From Planctomycetota bacterium (GTDB taxonomy: Bacteria > Planctomycetota > Phycisphaerae > WQYP01), in assembly GCA_021828925.1 (NCBI GenBank), contig JAJZCT010000227.1, forward strand, positions 1-6,016: a DNA stretch of 6,016 bases, written 5' to 3'. Below the pieces are notes generated by a model. The model made no database searches. It worked only from the letters and a program-made list of their open reading frames with translations, and was not told the DNA's origin. Shown here piece after piece: positions 1-5,507 of the stretch; the stretch's first letter is position 1; each line of letters begins with the position of its first letter. A program made the translations under genes and the position numbers.

Positions 1-261
1 AAAAAGACGGTGCTGTATTTCGCAATCTGCTTGCTGGGCATAGCCGTTGGTTGGGGGACCAATGATTGTATTTCTTACGTTGAAGCTTTCTTCCCTGGCT
101 CGCCGGGGGTTTGTGTTGCGATCGGTGGCCGCTATTACGCGAAGGCGGGCGGCTATGGAGTGATATTCCAGGCGAGGCCGAGCCAGAAAGGTGGAATGCG
201 GGAGGCCACGTTAGGTGCAACGAAATTGACCCCTCCGCCTGGCCGGGGGGGGGAGTGTTGA
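1..261 (+). CDS. Unrecognised exported-protein fragment, 5' part of a frame-disrupted gene
   Basis: I do not recognise the family. Reading frame 1 is open from the window edge to a TGA at 259-261. It begins with Lys-Lys followed by a hydrophobic stretch (about residues 4-18, VLYFAICLLGIAVGW), which looks like a signal peptide or N-terminal anchor. The true start is therefore probably just outside the window; a GTG at 10 is the only start near the edge and lacks a clear ribosome binding site. The frame ends right after a run of nine G at 245-253. One base out of phase, the downstream frame (230-598) continues as plausible protein and has no good start of its own. I infer that both parts belong to one gene of at least about 198 codons, broken by a frameshift, a sequencing error or a phase-variable tract. 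An alternative frame (111-308) is also open here, so the call is moderate. Confidence 0.4.
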   Translation, partial: KKTVLYFAICLLGIAVGWGTNDCISYVEAFFPGSPGVCVAIGGRYYAKAGGYGVIFQARPSQKGGMREATLGATKLTPPPGRGGEC

Positions 262-598
262 TGCTGTTTTTATCCCGCGTGACGGGAGTTTTGACGCACC
301 GGCGATAGAGTTGGACTATTGGCACTGTGGGAAAACCGTTTTTCTGACCGACGTTGGCCTGAAGGGACATTGGCTCACCAAGGCCGTGACCAAAGACACA
401 AATGGCGTAACGACGGTCGGCATTTTCGTGCGATTCCAGGGCCGATGGACTTCTGGGGGCCAGCTCCACGCGCCCTATTTTGACTACAAGGGTGTAAAGT
501 ACCGGTACGATGCTGCCAGCGGCCACTGGGCTCGGCTTGGACACCACGGAAGGGTGGCATCCGTCGATTCCAAGGTCGGTCACACAAACGGCGGGTAG
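230..598 (+). CDS. Unrecognised protein fragment, 3' part of the same frame-disrupted gene
   Basis: This frame is open from just after a TGA at 227-229 to a TAG at 596-598. The first possible start inside it is a TTG at 311, with no Shine-Dalgarno sequence before it. No ATG or GTG precedes that, which argues against an independent gene. Read from the G run, the product starts GGSVDAVFIPRDGSFDAP and continues with a Tyr/Trp/Gly-rich, mildly polar sequence (for example around VGIFVRFQGRWTSGG and YFDYKGVKYRYD) that looks like a secreted beta-rich domain. No catalytic motif was seen and I assign no function. Only 1-2 cysteines and no membrane segment are visible. The simplest reading is that removing one G from the 245-253 run (or adding two) restores a continuous protein with the fragment at 1-261. 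The gene is not visibly coupled to any neighbour; the next coding region is on the other strand. Confidence 0.45.
   Translation, partial: PLRLAGGGSVDAVFIPRDGSFDAPAIELDYWHCGKTVFLTDVGLKGHWLTKAVTKDTNGVTTVGIFVRFQGRWTSGGQLHAPYFDYKGVKYRYDAASGHWARLGHHGRVASVDSKVGHTNGG
245..253 (+). repeat. Nine-G homopolymer at the frame break
   Basis: Nine consecutive G lie exactly where the plausible coding frame changes from frame 1 to frame 2. Such tracts slip during replication and are also frequent sites of base-calling error. The change needed to join the frames is a loss of one G or a gain of two. Confidence 0.85.
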
Positions 599-610
599 TG
601 AAATGGTAAA

Positions 611-669
611 CGCGTGTCGCGTTGCGAATGCAGCTTTCGTGGGGATCCGCCCTAAGAACTCGACACGCG
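611..669. repeat. Inverted repeat, 9-base arms, downstream of the broken gene
   Basis: The arm CGCGTGTCG at 611-619 is perfectly complementary to CGACACGCG at 661-669. A 41-base loop separates them and contains a minor inner pairing (CGAA 625-628 with TTCG 636-639). It begins 13 bases after the stop codon at 598, so it could fold at the 3' end of that transcript. No T tract follows, so I do not call it an intrinsic terminator. A chance origin is possible. Confidence 0.4.
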
Positions 670-700
670 GTATGCAATTCAAAATAGACTGTAAAAAAGA

Positions 701-717
701 CCGCAGATTACGCGGAT
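701..717 (+). repeat. GATTACGC-type repeat remnant
   Basis: CCGCAGATTACGCGGAT follows a short A run (693-698). It resembles one unit of the iterated CGCAGATTACGCAGATT-type intergenic repeats that I recall from planctomycete and verrucomicrobial genomes. Only one unit is visible, so this is a resemblance rather than an array. CCGC and GCGG can also pair as a 4-base stem. Confidence 0.35.
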
Positions 718-860
718 AAACGCTTGGCTTCCTTGCTCCGAGACCTCCATACGCGTCACTCACAGCGCTATTTGATAACTGTCATTGCAATCAGAACTAC
801 TTTTCTCCGCCGCCAGTACCGCAACGATCCCAAACCAATTCTCCTCGTAGAAGGGCTTTT

Positions 861-890
861 TTCACCACAGGTAGATGAGGTAATGGAGGA
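861..890 (+). repeat. GGAGG-rich interspersed repeat, copy A
   Basis: The copy begins TTCACCACAGG and ends GAGGTAATGGAGGA, preceded by a T run at 857-862. It aligns over its full length with copies B and C and shares the 13-base end AGGTAATGGAGGA with copy C. The general form (T run, TTCACCAC, then repeated GGAGG) matches a decayed CACGGAGG-type intergenic repeat. Confidence 0.55.
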
Positions 891-970
891 TCGACGCGGG
901 ACTGTTGATTAACTTTAATGTGCTGCACCTGCGCGATGGAATAGGCTGATTCCATAATCCCCATCGTTAG

Positions 971-1002
971 TCCTCCCCTTACCTCCGCTTCCTCCTTGTG
1001 AA
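971..1002 (-). repeat. GGAGG-rich interspersed repeat, copy B (inverted)
   Basis: On the minus strand this copy begins TTCACAAGGAGG and continues CGGAGGTAAGGGGAGGA. It shares TTCACAAGGA and CGGAGGTAA with copy C. It lies in the opposite orientation to C, 41 bases away, so B and C form an imperfect inverted pair of about 31 bases. Confidence 0.55.
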
Positions 1003-1043
1003 TTAACGTCTTGCAGGTTGGGAATATATTAAAGAACTTTTTC

Positions 1044-1074
1044 TTCACAAGGATGCACCGGAGGTAATGGAGGA
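1044..1074 (+). repeat. GGAGG-rich interspersed repeat, copy C
   Basis: The copy begins TTCACAAGGATG and ends CGGAGGTAATGGAGGA, again just after a T-rich run (1038-1045). It is intermediate between copies A and B: its first ten bases match B and its last 13 match A. This supports a common origin for all three. Confidence 0.55.
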
Positions 1075-1185
1075 TATGGCGTTGCTCAGCCTGGGCAGGA
1101 AATTAGAGGTTACAATGAGGTCACGCGGCAGGGGGCGGTTTGGTTTGACGGGGTCCCCACCCGAAAATCTCGGTGTGACAGAGCA

Positions 1186-3093
1186 CTAGGATTTTCCAAC
1201 TGCGGAATTTTCGCGATGTTCACGGATACGCTGATCAAAAATAGCCAGGATATCTGCGAGGCGAGATTGCTTATTGCGTTGTAACCAAAGATTGCCATAG
1301 CGATCTTTTATTGCTTCAAGAAGTTGGATTTGCTGATCGGAACTTGCCCGGCTTGTCTTTCCATTAGCGAAGAAATCAAGTCGGGCCATGGTGCGCGAAA
1401 GCGTGTAGAGAATCTGATCTCGCGTGATAGCCAGTTCCTGCAAGGCCAACGCCTGATCAGGATTCAACGCATCAGCGGGAAATTCAAAGCAGGAACAAAT
1501 TGCGGCAAGATGCTCATACTCCTGCTCCAGCGATTCTGTCTTAGTGAGATTCAGAAATTCTTTGTCATGCCAAGGCTCGCGCATGAGCTTGAAATCCAGA
1601 GACGCGTTGGGCAGCGGCTCTTTCGTGATGCGCTGATAAATATTGCCCATGGTCTGAATGGCCGTGGCGATCGTGCCCTCGCGGTCGCCCAGCAGATGCA
1701 GCCCCGCTGCGACCGCGTGCTTATCCGCGGAATCCTGCCGGGCGTTCCACGCCACCGCGGCACCGTACGCCATGGGAAGCAAGCTTACCGCCAGCGTCTG
1801 CTGATGACCGTAATCGCCCCAGTCCGTATTTAAAAATCCGGCAGCACCATGTTTTAAGCCGCAGTGCGCGGCGTTGCGCAAATTAGCAATCGCATTATCC
1901 CAGCGGCCGCCCAAGGATTGCCAGGTGGATGTGCCGGGGCATACATAAAACGCGCGGCCTGATTCGGCGAAAAGTTTTCCGTGCTCGTCAAACGGATGAT
2001 CACCGGCATAACCCCATTCCAACAACGTGGCATTTTCGGGAAGCTCGTGAATCAGTTCCGGATGATTGAGAATAATATCCCCCCAAAGTTGCACACGCTT
2101 CCCATGGCGCGCGGCAAGATCGCAGCAGAACTTTACCCATTGCACATATAACCCGCCAATGCCCATGGTTTTTGCAACGCTAGCGCTGCGGCCCAGACCC
2201 AGATCCCAGGATTCATCGCAGCAGATATTAAAATTCGGGCTGGAAAAATGCGGGAGAAAGTCGGCATACATCTGCGTTAAAAGCGCTTTGGATTCAGCAT
2301 CCGTCACGCACAGCGTCCAAGGGTCATCGGACCAGGTTTTAATTCCACGGCGTTGCAGATCAGCAGGCTCAATTTCCGCCAAATGGCGATAGCGGGGCAG
2401 GCGGAGAATTTTGTCAAAATGGCCCAAGGAAGTCAGCGAAGGCACAAAATCAATATGGTATCTGCGGCACAGCGCATCGACTTCGTGTATATCATCCGCG
2501 GTCAGCGGCGTGGTGGAAGCGTACATATCAGCGTGGCCGGGAAACTCAAAGACATTTTCAATGTACAGTTGAAACTCATTGATTTTCAGTGCTGCCAACT
2601 GCTTGACCAGCCATAGCAGCGTGTGCCGCGTGGGCACTTTCCCGCGCGACACGTCATGATAAAACCCGCGCCGGACGTAATCCGGAGTATCGATAATATG
2701 CAGGCATGGCCAGGCTCGGCCATATTGGCGGGCGATCTGAATGAGTGTTTGCATGCCATAAAATAAACCGATGGGGGTCTTTGCCGTAACGGTTACCCCG
2801 GCGCGGGTGATGTGCAATTCATAACCTTGGGGATGTGGGATGACTTCATGACATACGAGCTGGATGATCGGGGCGGTCGTGGCCTCTGCCGCCCGCAAAG
2901 ATGCGGGGGCTGTGATTATCAAATCCCTAAGTTCCGCCACCGCATCGCCCAAGCCGGGGTCATTTACCAGACAATCAATGAACGGCGGGCCTGCCGGAAA
3001 ATAAAGTTCCCCTTCCCCAGATTCGCACCGCTTCGGATACGGAATCCAGTGAATCGGCAGACGATCGGCTGGCACTTTATCCATAAAATCCAT
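1186..3093 (-). CDS. GH20-family beta-N-acetylhexosaminidase, GcnA-like, cytoplasmic
   Basis: A 635-residue glycoside hydrolase expected to remove terminal beta-linked GlcNAc/GalNAc from oligosaccharides. Residues about 1-135 form the N-terminal GH20b-like alpha/beta domain. The TIM barrel starts at RRGFYHDVSRGKVP (141-154) and runs to about 445. The catalytic Asp-Glu pair is D293-E294 in FNICCDESWDLGLGRS; GH20 uses substrate-assisted catalysis, with Glu as acid/base and Asp positioning the N-acetyl group. LLEWGYAGD (357-365) and LNTDWGDYG (421-429) look like substrate-pocket loops. A helical C-terminal region (about 450-630) and the overall length resemble GcnA of streptococci. There is no signal peptide, so the enzyme is probably cytoplasmic. 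The ATG at 3093 is favoured because an in-frame TAA lies at 3111-3109; no Shine-Dalgarno sequence is visible, and an ATG at 3084 is an alternative. Substrate specificity cannot be read from the sequence. Confidence 0.88.
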   Translation of the reverse strand: MDFMDKVPADRLPIHWIPYPKRCESGEGELYFPAGPPFIDCLVNDPGLGDAVAELRDLIITAPASLRAAEATTAPIIQLVCHEVIPHPQGYELHITRAGVTVTAKTPIGLFYGMQTLIQIARQYGRAWPCLHIIDTPDYVRRGFYHDVSRGKVPTRHTLLWLVKQLAALKINEFQLYIENVFEFPGHADMYASTTPLTADDIHEVDALCRRYHIDFVPSLTSLGHFDKILRLPRYRHLAEIEPADLQRRGIKTWSDDPWTLCVTDAESKALLTQMYADFLPHFSSPNFNICCDESWDLGLGRSASVAKTMGIGGLYVQWVKFCCDLAARHGKRVQLWGDIILNHPELIHELPENATLLEWGYAGDHPFDEHGKLFAESGRAFYVCPGTSTWQSLGGRWDNAIANLRNAAHCGLKHGAAGFLNTDWGDYGHQQTLAVSLLPMAYGAAVAWNARQDSADKHAVAAGLHLLGDREGTIATAIQTMGNIYQRITKEPLPNASLDFKLMREPWHDKEFLNLTKTESLEQEYEHLAAICSCFEFPADALNPDQALALQELAITRDQILYTLSRTMARLDFFANGKTSRASSDQQIQLLEAIKDRYGNLWLQRNKQSRLADILAIFDQRIREHRENSAVGKS

Positions 3094-3179
3094 AGTAAAC
3101 CAGGAGCATTACATTAGCGAGTCTGGGCATTGCGTTTAGTTTTCCGGGCGCGGCAATATTTCCGCTCCAACCGGCCGTG

Positions 3180-3200
3180 CGTGAAAGCTTACCGTTCACG
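3180..3200. repeat. Small hairpin, 6-base arms
   Basis: CGTGAA (3180-3185) pairs with TTCACG (3195-3200) around a nine-base loop, in the gap upstream of the GH20 gene. It could be an operator-like dyad or a weak stem. The stem is short enough to be chance. Confidence 0.25.
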
Positions 3201-3207
3201 GGCAAGA

Positions 3208-3243
3208 GGCGGGGAAATCAGTGGTGAAATCGGCGGGGAAATG
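3208..3243 (+). repeat. Short imperfect direct repeats (GGCGGGGAAAT units)
   Basis: GGCGGGGAAAT occurs at 3208-3218 and again exactly at 3232-3242. A diverged unit (GGTGAAAT, 3223-3230) lies between them, giving three imperfect units of about 11-13 bases in the gap between the pseudopilin and GH20 genes. Function is unknown; an eroded repeat or a set of binding sites are both possible. Confidence 0.35.
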
Positions 3244-3408
3244 CTATTTTTCACCTTGTTGACCCCATTTTCCGTGGATTTTTCTGCCTGTATCAAACCG
3301 TCAGCAACCACTTCGCCGGACGGCCAACACCGTCACTTCTTCCCGCAGGCTGGTGAACGGGTTCATGTACGTTTATCTTTTCCCAGCGCTGCGCCCTGAA
3401 TCGCGAAA

Positions 3409-4338
3409 TCACCAGCCCTGGTATGCCGCACCTATCCAACTGAATCGCACTTTAATTCTTGACATCGGCACCCACCGAACCGACCCGTCATTGTACATTT
3501 CGTGTTCACCGGCCGGCACAGCGAATCCTCTTGTTGTGCTATCTACATAATTAGAAAGTGGCCAGTTAGAACCCATGCCCATATAGGGGATTTGCGATCC
3601 CGGCGCCCCCTTCGAACCGGTCCGATCGGTGAACAGGGCATTATCGGTAACCAGTAGCGTGTTGCCGCTGGACTGCGGATTCAGCGCCGGCGGGTGCAGC
3701 GGATCAAAATGATAGCGTCCAAGCGATCCACCGCCGTACTGGTTCCTCATATCGGAAGCCCAGGGCGGCGCTACTTCATGAGCGGCGATCGCTCTAAGAT
3801 CATAGCTGGGGCTGTAGTCCTGCCCTTCGTCCGCCCAATAACTCATACCGAGAATCCCCCCAAAGTTAATGCACATTCCCTGTTTATTCCAAACCCCGGG
3901 ACCAGGGGCATACATGGCACTTTCGGTGAAACCACTATTTGGATCCGGTGAAAACAGCAAACTGATGCCGGCAGGCGTGTCCGGCAGGAAACCACTGCGC
4001 GGATTAATCAACGGCTGGTTAGGTTTATATCCATAAGAGGACACGAACAGCGCATCGAGTCCGGCGAAAGGGGCGTATGCCTCCCCTGGCTTGACAGTAG
4101 GGCCTAAATTTGCGTCCGCGAAGGTAAAGTTGGCTGTGCAGGCCAGGGGATAGGCTCCGCGGTACCCGTCGGCGTATTCGTGCAGGGCGATGCCTATCTG
4201 TCGAAGGTTTGAGGCTCCCTCGATCCGCAAAGCCAATTGTCTGGCCTTGGCCAGAGCCGGAAAAAGCAGCGCGATGAGAATTGCGATAATGCTGATCACA
4301 ACAAGGATTTCGGTGAGTGTAAAAGCATGTTGTTTCAT
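3409..4338 (-). CDS. Type IV pseudopilin-like protein with prepilin cleavage/methylation motif
   Basis: A 309-residue envelope protein. The leader is only five residues (MKQHA), followed by FTLTE and a hydrophobic helix to about residue 29 ([19 protein letters not shown]). This is the classic prepilin peptidase site, with Glu at mature position 5. The residue before the cut is Ala rather than the canonical Gly, a common planctomycete variant. The helix continues into [25 protein letters not shown] (about 32-56), the alpha1-C spine of this family. Near the C-terminus, [14 protein letters not shown] (277-290) matches the conserved DG motif of planctomycete pseudopilins. Two cysteines (C67, C156) could form a disulfide. 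The start is supported by a Shine-Dalgarno sequence 8 bases upstream. It follows the MauE-Trx gene by 65 bases on the same strand, so co-transcription is likely. The exact role is unknown: surface fibre, secretion pseudopilus or other envelope structure. Confidence 0.88.
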   Translation of the reverse strand: MKQHAFTLTEILVVISIIAILIALLFPALAKARQLALRIEGASNLRQIGIALHEYADGYRGAYPLACTANFTFADANLGPTVKPGEAYAPFAGLDALFVSSYGYKPNQPLINPRSGFLPDTPAGISLLFSPDPNSGFTESAMYAPGPGVWNKQGMCINFGGILGMSYWADEGQDYSPSYDLRAIAAHEVAPPWASDMRNQYGGGSLGRYHFDPLHPPALNPQSSGNTLLVTDNALFTDRTGSKGAPGSQIPYMGMGSNWPLSNYVDSTTRGFAVPAGEHEMYNDGSVRWVPMSRIKVRFSWIGAAYQGW

Positions 4339-4346
4339 GGCCGTAT

Positions 4347-4352
4347 CTCCTC
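4347..4352 (-). promoter_or_regulatory. Ribosome binding site of the pseudopilin gene
   Basis: GAGGAG on the minus strand lies 8 bases before the ATG at 4338, which fixes the start of the pseudopilin. Confidence 0.75.
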
Positions 4353-4379
4353 ATTGCGAGCGCCTCATCAAGCCTATTT

Positions 4380-4409
4380 TGATCATTGATCCGTGATCAT
4401 TGGTCATTG
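4380..4409. repeat. TGATCATTG direct repeats between MauE-Trx stop and pseudopilin
   Basis: TGATCATTG occurs at 4380-4388 and 4394-4402, 14 bases apart, and the shorter TCATTG recurs at 4404-4409 across the stop codon of the upstream gene. Each full unit contains the palindrome TGATCA. The position, just upstream of the pseudopilin ribosome binding site, would suit a regulator site or an internal promoter region. No strong -35/-10 pair was seen. Confidence 0.4.
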
Positions 4410-5507
4410 TACCGCGTCAATGCCGCCTGCAGTTTCACGATGATGCGCCGACGTGTTCATCCAGTGCGAGTTCATAGCCGAACGGCCCGTGGCCACACGA
4501 TGTACAATTCCGTCACGCAATTCCACAACAATCGGCGTAGTGGCGAACCACTGGTGGCCGGCGTCCAGCGTTCCGTGAAGGGGAAGCCTGGAGTGAAACA
4601 GGCCACGCGTGGAAGCACCGGAGCCGGATGGTACGCGGATAAACGCCACATGGGCACGTTTTCCAGAAAGCGCCTCTTGCTGCGCCAACTGCTCGTAAAC
4701 CGGAATGGTCGCGCGGCATTCATCACAACTGGCGTGATAGAACATGATGATCCAGTTGCCGACAGCGAGCCGTTGGCTCAAAGGCATTTCGCGTCGCCCA
4801 GCCGCCCTCGGCCGGGAAGCTCCGACAGACACAATATCCGCCAGCACCGGCAGGCGACGGCCAAGCCAATGGTGCGGCTCCAGGATCACAATTTTTCCGG
4901 CATCGGCTGTGGCCAAGCCGTTGGCGGCAATTACCGGGTTGGGATGCAACTCCGCGGCAACAACGCCCGCGGCCAGGCCGAGAACAGCCGCCGCTGCAAC
5001 CGGCCATTTGCGCTGGGACCATCGCGACTGCTCCGGTATTTTTCCAACCCGCCTGGCAAAGACGGCCAGCGCGAGAACAATAGCAGCATCCAGAATAAAC
5101 GTGAACCAAGGATTGACATGTACTTGCCCAAAACAGCCGCAATTGATTTTGCCGGAGATCGCTTCGTAAAACGTATAACACGCAAACACACTGAAACAGC
5201 CGACGGCAACTTTCCGCGCCGCTGCCCGCAATACCCCGCTGATCAGCCAGAGACCGAGAAAGATTTCGAAACCAACCAATGCCGGATCAAATCCCGGCGT
5301 TCCCTGTAGCCCCGCAAGTGAGGCCGGCGAATTCGTAAATTGCCATGCGTTGACTGCAGCGGCGCAAAGCAATACCGCGCCAGCGGCATTACGAGACACC
5401 CATTGGGCAATAGCCGTCGGGCGCGCCGCCCCGGTGCCCGTGGCCCGCCCGCACAGGCCCCTCCCGGCAGCGACCTCGCCGCAGTTGGCGTCGGCAAGCA
5501 CGTCCAT
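4404..5507 (-). CDS. MauE/DoxX-family membrane protein fused to a thioredoxin-like domain
   Basis: A 367-residue predicted inner-membrane thiol-redox protein. Five hydrophobic segments lie at about 41-57, 77-93, 100-118, 134-151 and 168-185. The third is followed by KINCGCFGQ (120-128), whose C123-x-C125 pair is typical of MauE-like proteins. After the fifth segment comes GKIVILEPHHWLGRRLP (204-220), which I recall from planctomycete homologues. A thioredoxin fold follows, with FYHASCDECR (C261-x-x-C264) and a cis-Pro-type TTPIVV loop (323-328). Arg/Lys cluster at 94-99 and 152-167, so the positive-inside rule predicts N-in/C-out, with both cysteine pairs outside. By analogy with MauE and DoxX it may move electrons or disulfides in the envelope; the substrate is unknown. 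The ATG overlaps the preceding stop (TAATG) and has AAGGAG 7 bases upstream. An extra N-terminal region (1-35) with C9 and C19 precedes the first membrane segment. Confidence 0.88.
   Translation of the reverse strand: MDVLADANCGEVAAGRGLCGRATGTGAARPTAIAQWVSRNAAGAVLLCAAAVNAWQFTNSPASLAGLQGTPGFDPALVGFEIFLGLWLISGVLRAAARKVAVGCFSVFACYTFYEAISGKINCGCFGQVHVNPWFTFILDAAIVLALAVFARRVGKIPEQSRWSQRKWPVAAAAVLGLAAGVVAAELHPNPVIAANGLATADAGKIVILEPHHWLGRRLPVLADIVSVGASRPRAAGRREMPLSQRLAVGNWIIMFYHASCDECRATIPVYEQLAQQEALSGKRAHVAFIRVPSGSGASTRGLFHSRLPLHGTLDAGHQWFATTPIVVELRDGIVHRVATGRSAMNSHWMNTSAHHRETAGGIDAVQ

Larger units (their letters stand above)
599..1185. other. Gene-free region with repeat remnants
   Basis: I see no convincing gene here. 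The open frames at 724-912 (+) and 797-1048 (-) start with weak or no ribosome binding sites, cross the repeat copies described separately, and encode low-quality sequence. The region holds an inverted repeat (611-669), a GATTACGC-type remnant (701-717), three GGAGG-rich repeat copies (861-890, 971-1002, 1044-1074) and a small hairpin with arms ATGGAAT/ATTCCAT (936-955). The pattern suggests an intergenic stretch that has collected and eroded short mobile repeats. It also separates two convergently transcribed genes, the broken gene on + and the GH20 gene on -. Confidence 0.6.
3094..3408. other. Non-coding gap between pseudopilin and GH20 genes
   Basis: No supported gene lies here; the open frame at 3130-3399 (+) has no ribosome binding site or recognisable sequence. 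The stretch must carry the 3' end of the pseudopilin transcript and probably the promoter of the GH20 gene, both on the minus strand. I found no hairpin followed by a T tract in that direction. Small structures present are a hairpin at 3180-3200 and repeated GGGGAAAT-type units at 3208-3243. No good -35/-10 pair stands out. Confidence 0.6.

Noticed and set aside
111..308. A 65-codon open frame overlapping the first gene fragment
   Set aside because: It starts at TTG without a ribosome binding site. The frames at 1-261 and 230-598 give a better continuous protein, though this is not fully excluded for 111-250.
709..723. Fifteen-base exact match TACGCGGATAAACGC at 709-723 and 4632-4646
   Set aside because: The second copy is inside the thioredoxin domain coding sequence, where the codons are explained by the protein. 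With no further flanking identity I treat it as coincidence with the repeat remnant.
936..955. Hairpin ATGGAAT/ATTCCAT with a six-base loop as a terminator
   Set aside because: The stem is AT-rich and short, and no T tract or adjacent gene end supports the role. It is mentioned only within the gene-free region.
797..1048. An 83-codon open frame on - in the repeat region
   Set aside because: It crosses repeat copy B, has no clear ribosome binding site, and its sequence is largely translated repeat.
1149..1163. GC-rich dyad (GGGGTCCCC) downstream of the GH20 stop
   Set aside because: The arms leave no loop and no T tract follows on the minus strand, so it does not qualify as an intrinsic terminator.
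1324..1833. A 169-codon open frame on + within the GH20 gene
   Set aside because: It lies antisense to the conserved GH20 coding sequence and has no recognisable motif or good start.
3094..3408. Promoter for the GH20 gene
   Set aside because: Several AT-rich hexamers exist on the minus strand, but no -35/-10 pair with proper spacing could be supported by eye.
4386..5309. A 307-codon open frame on + opposite the MauE-Trx gene
   Set aside because: It is antisense to a well-supported gene, has arginine-rich low-quality sequence and no domain signature. Long antisense frames are expected opposite GC-rich genes.
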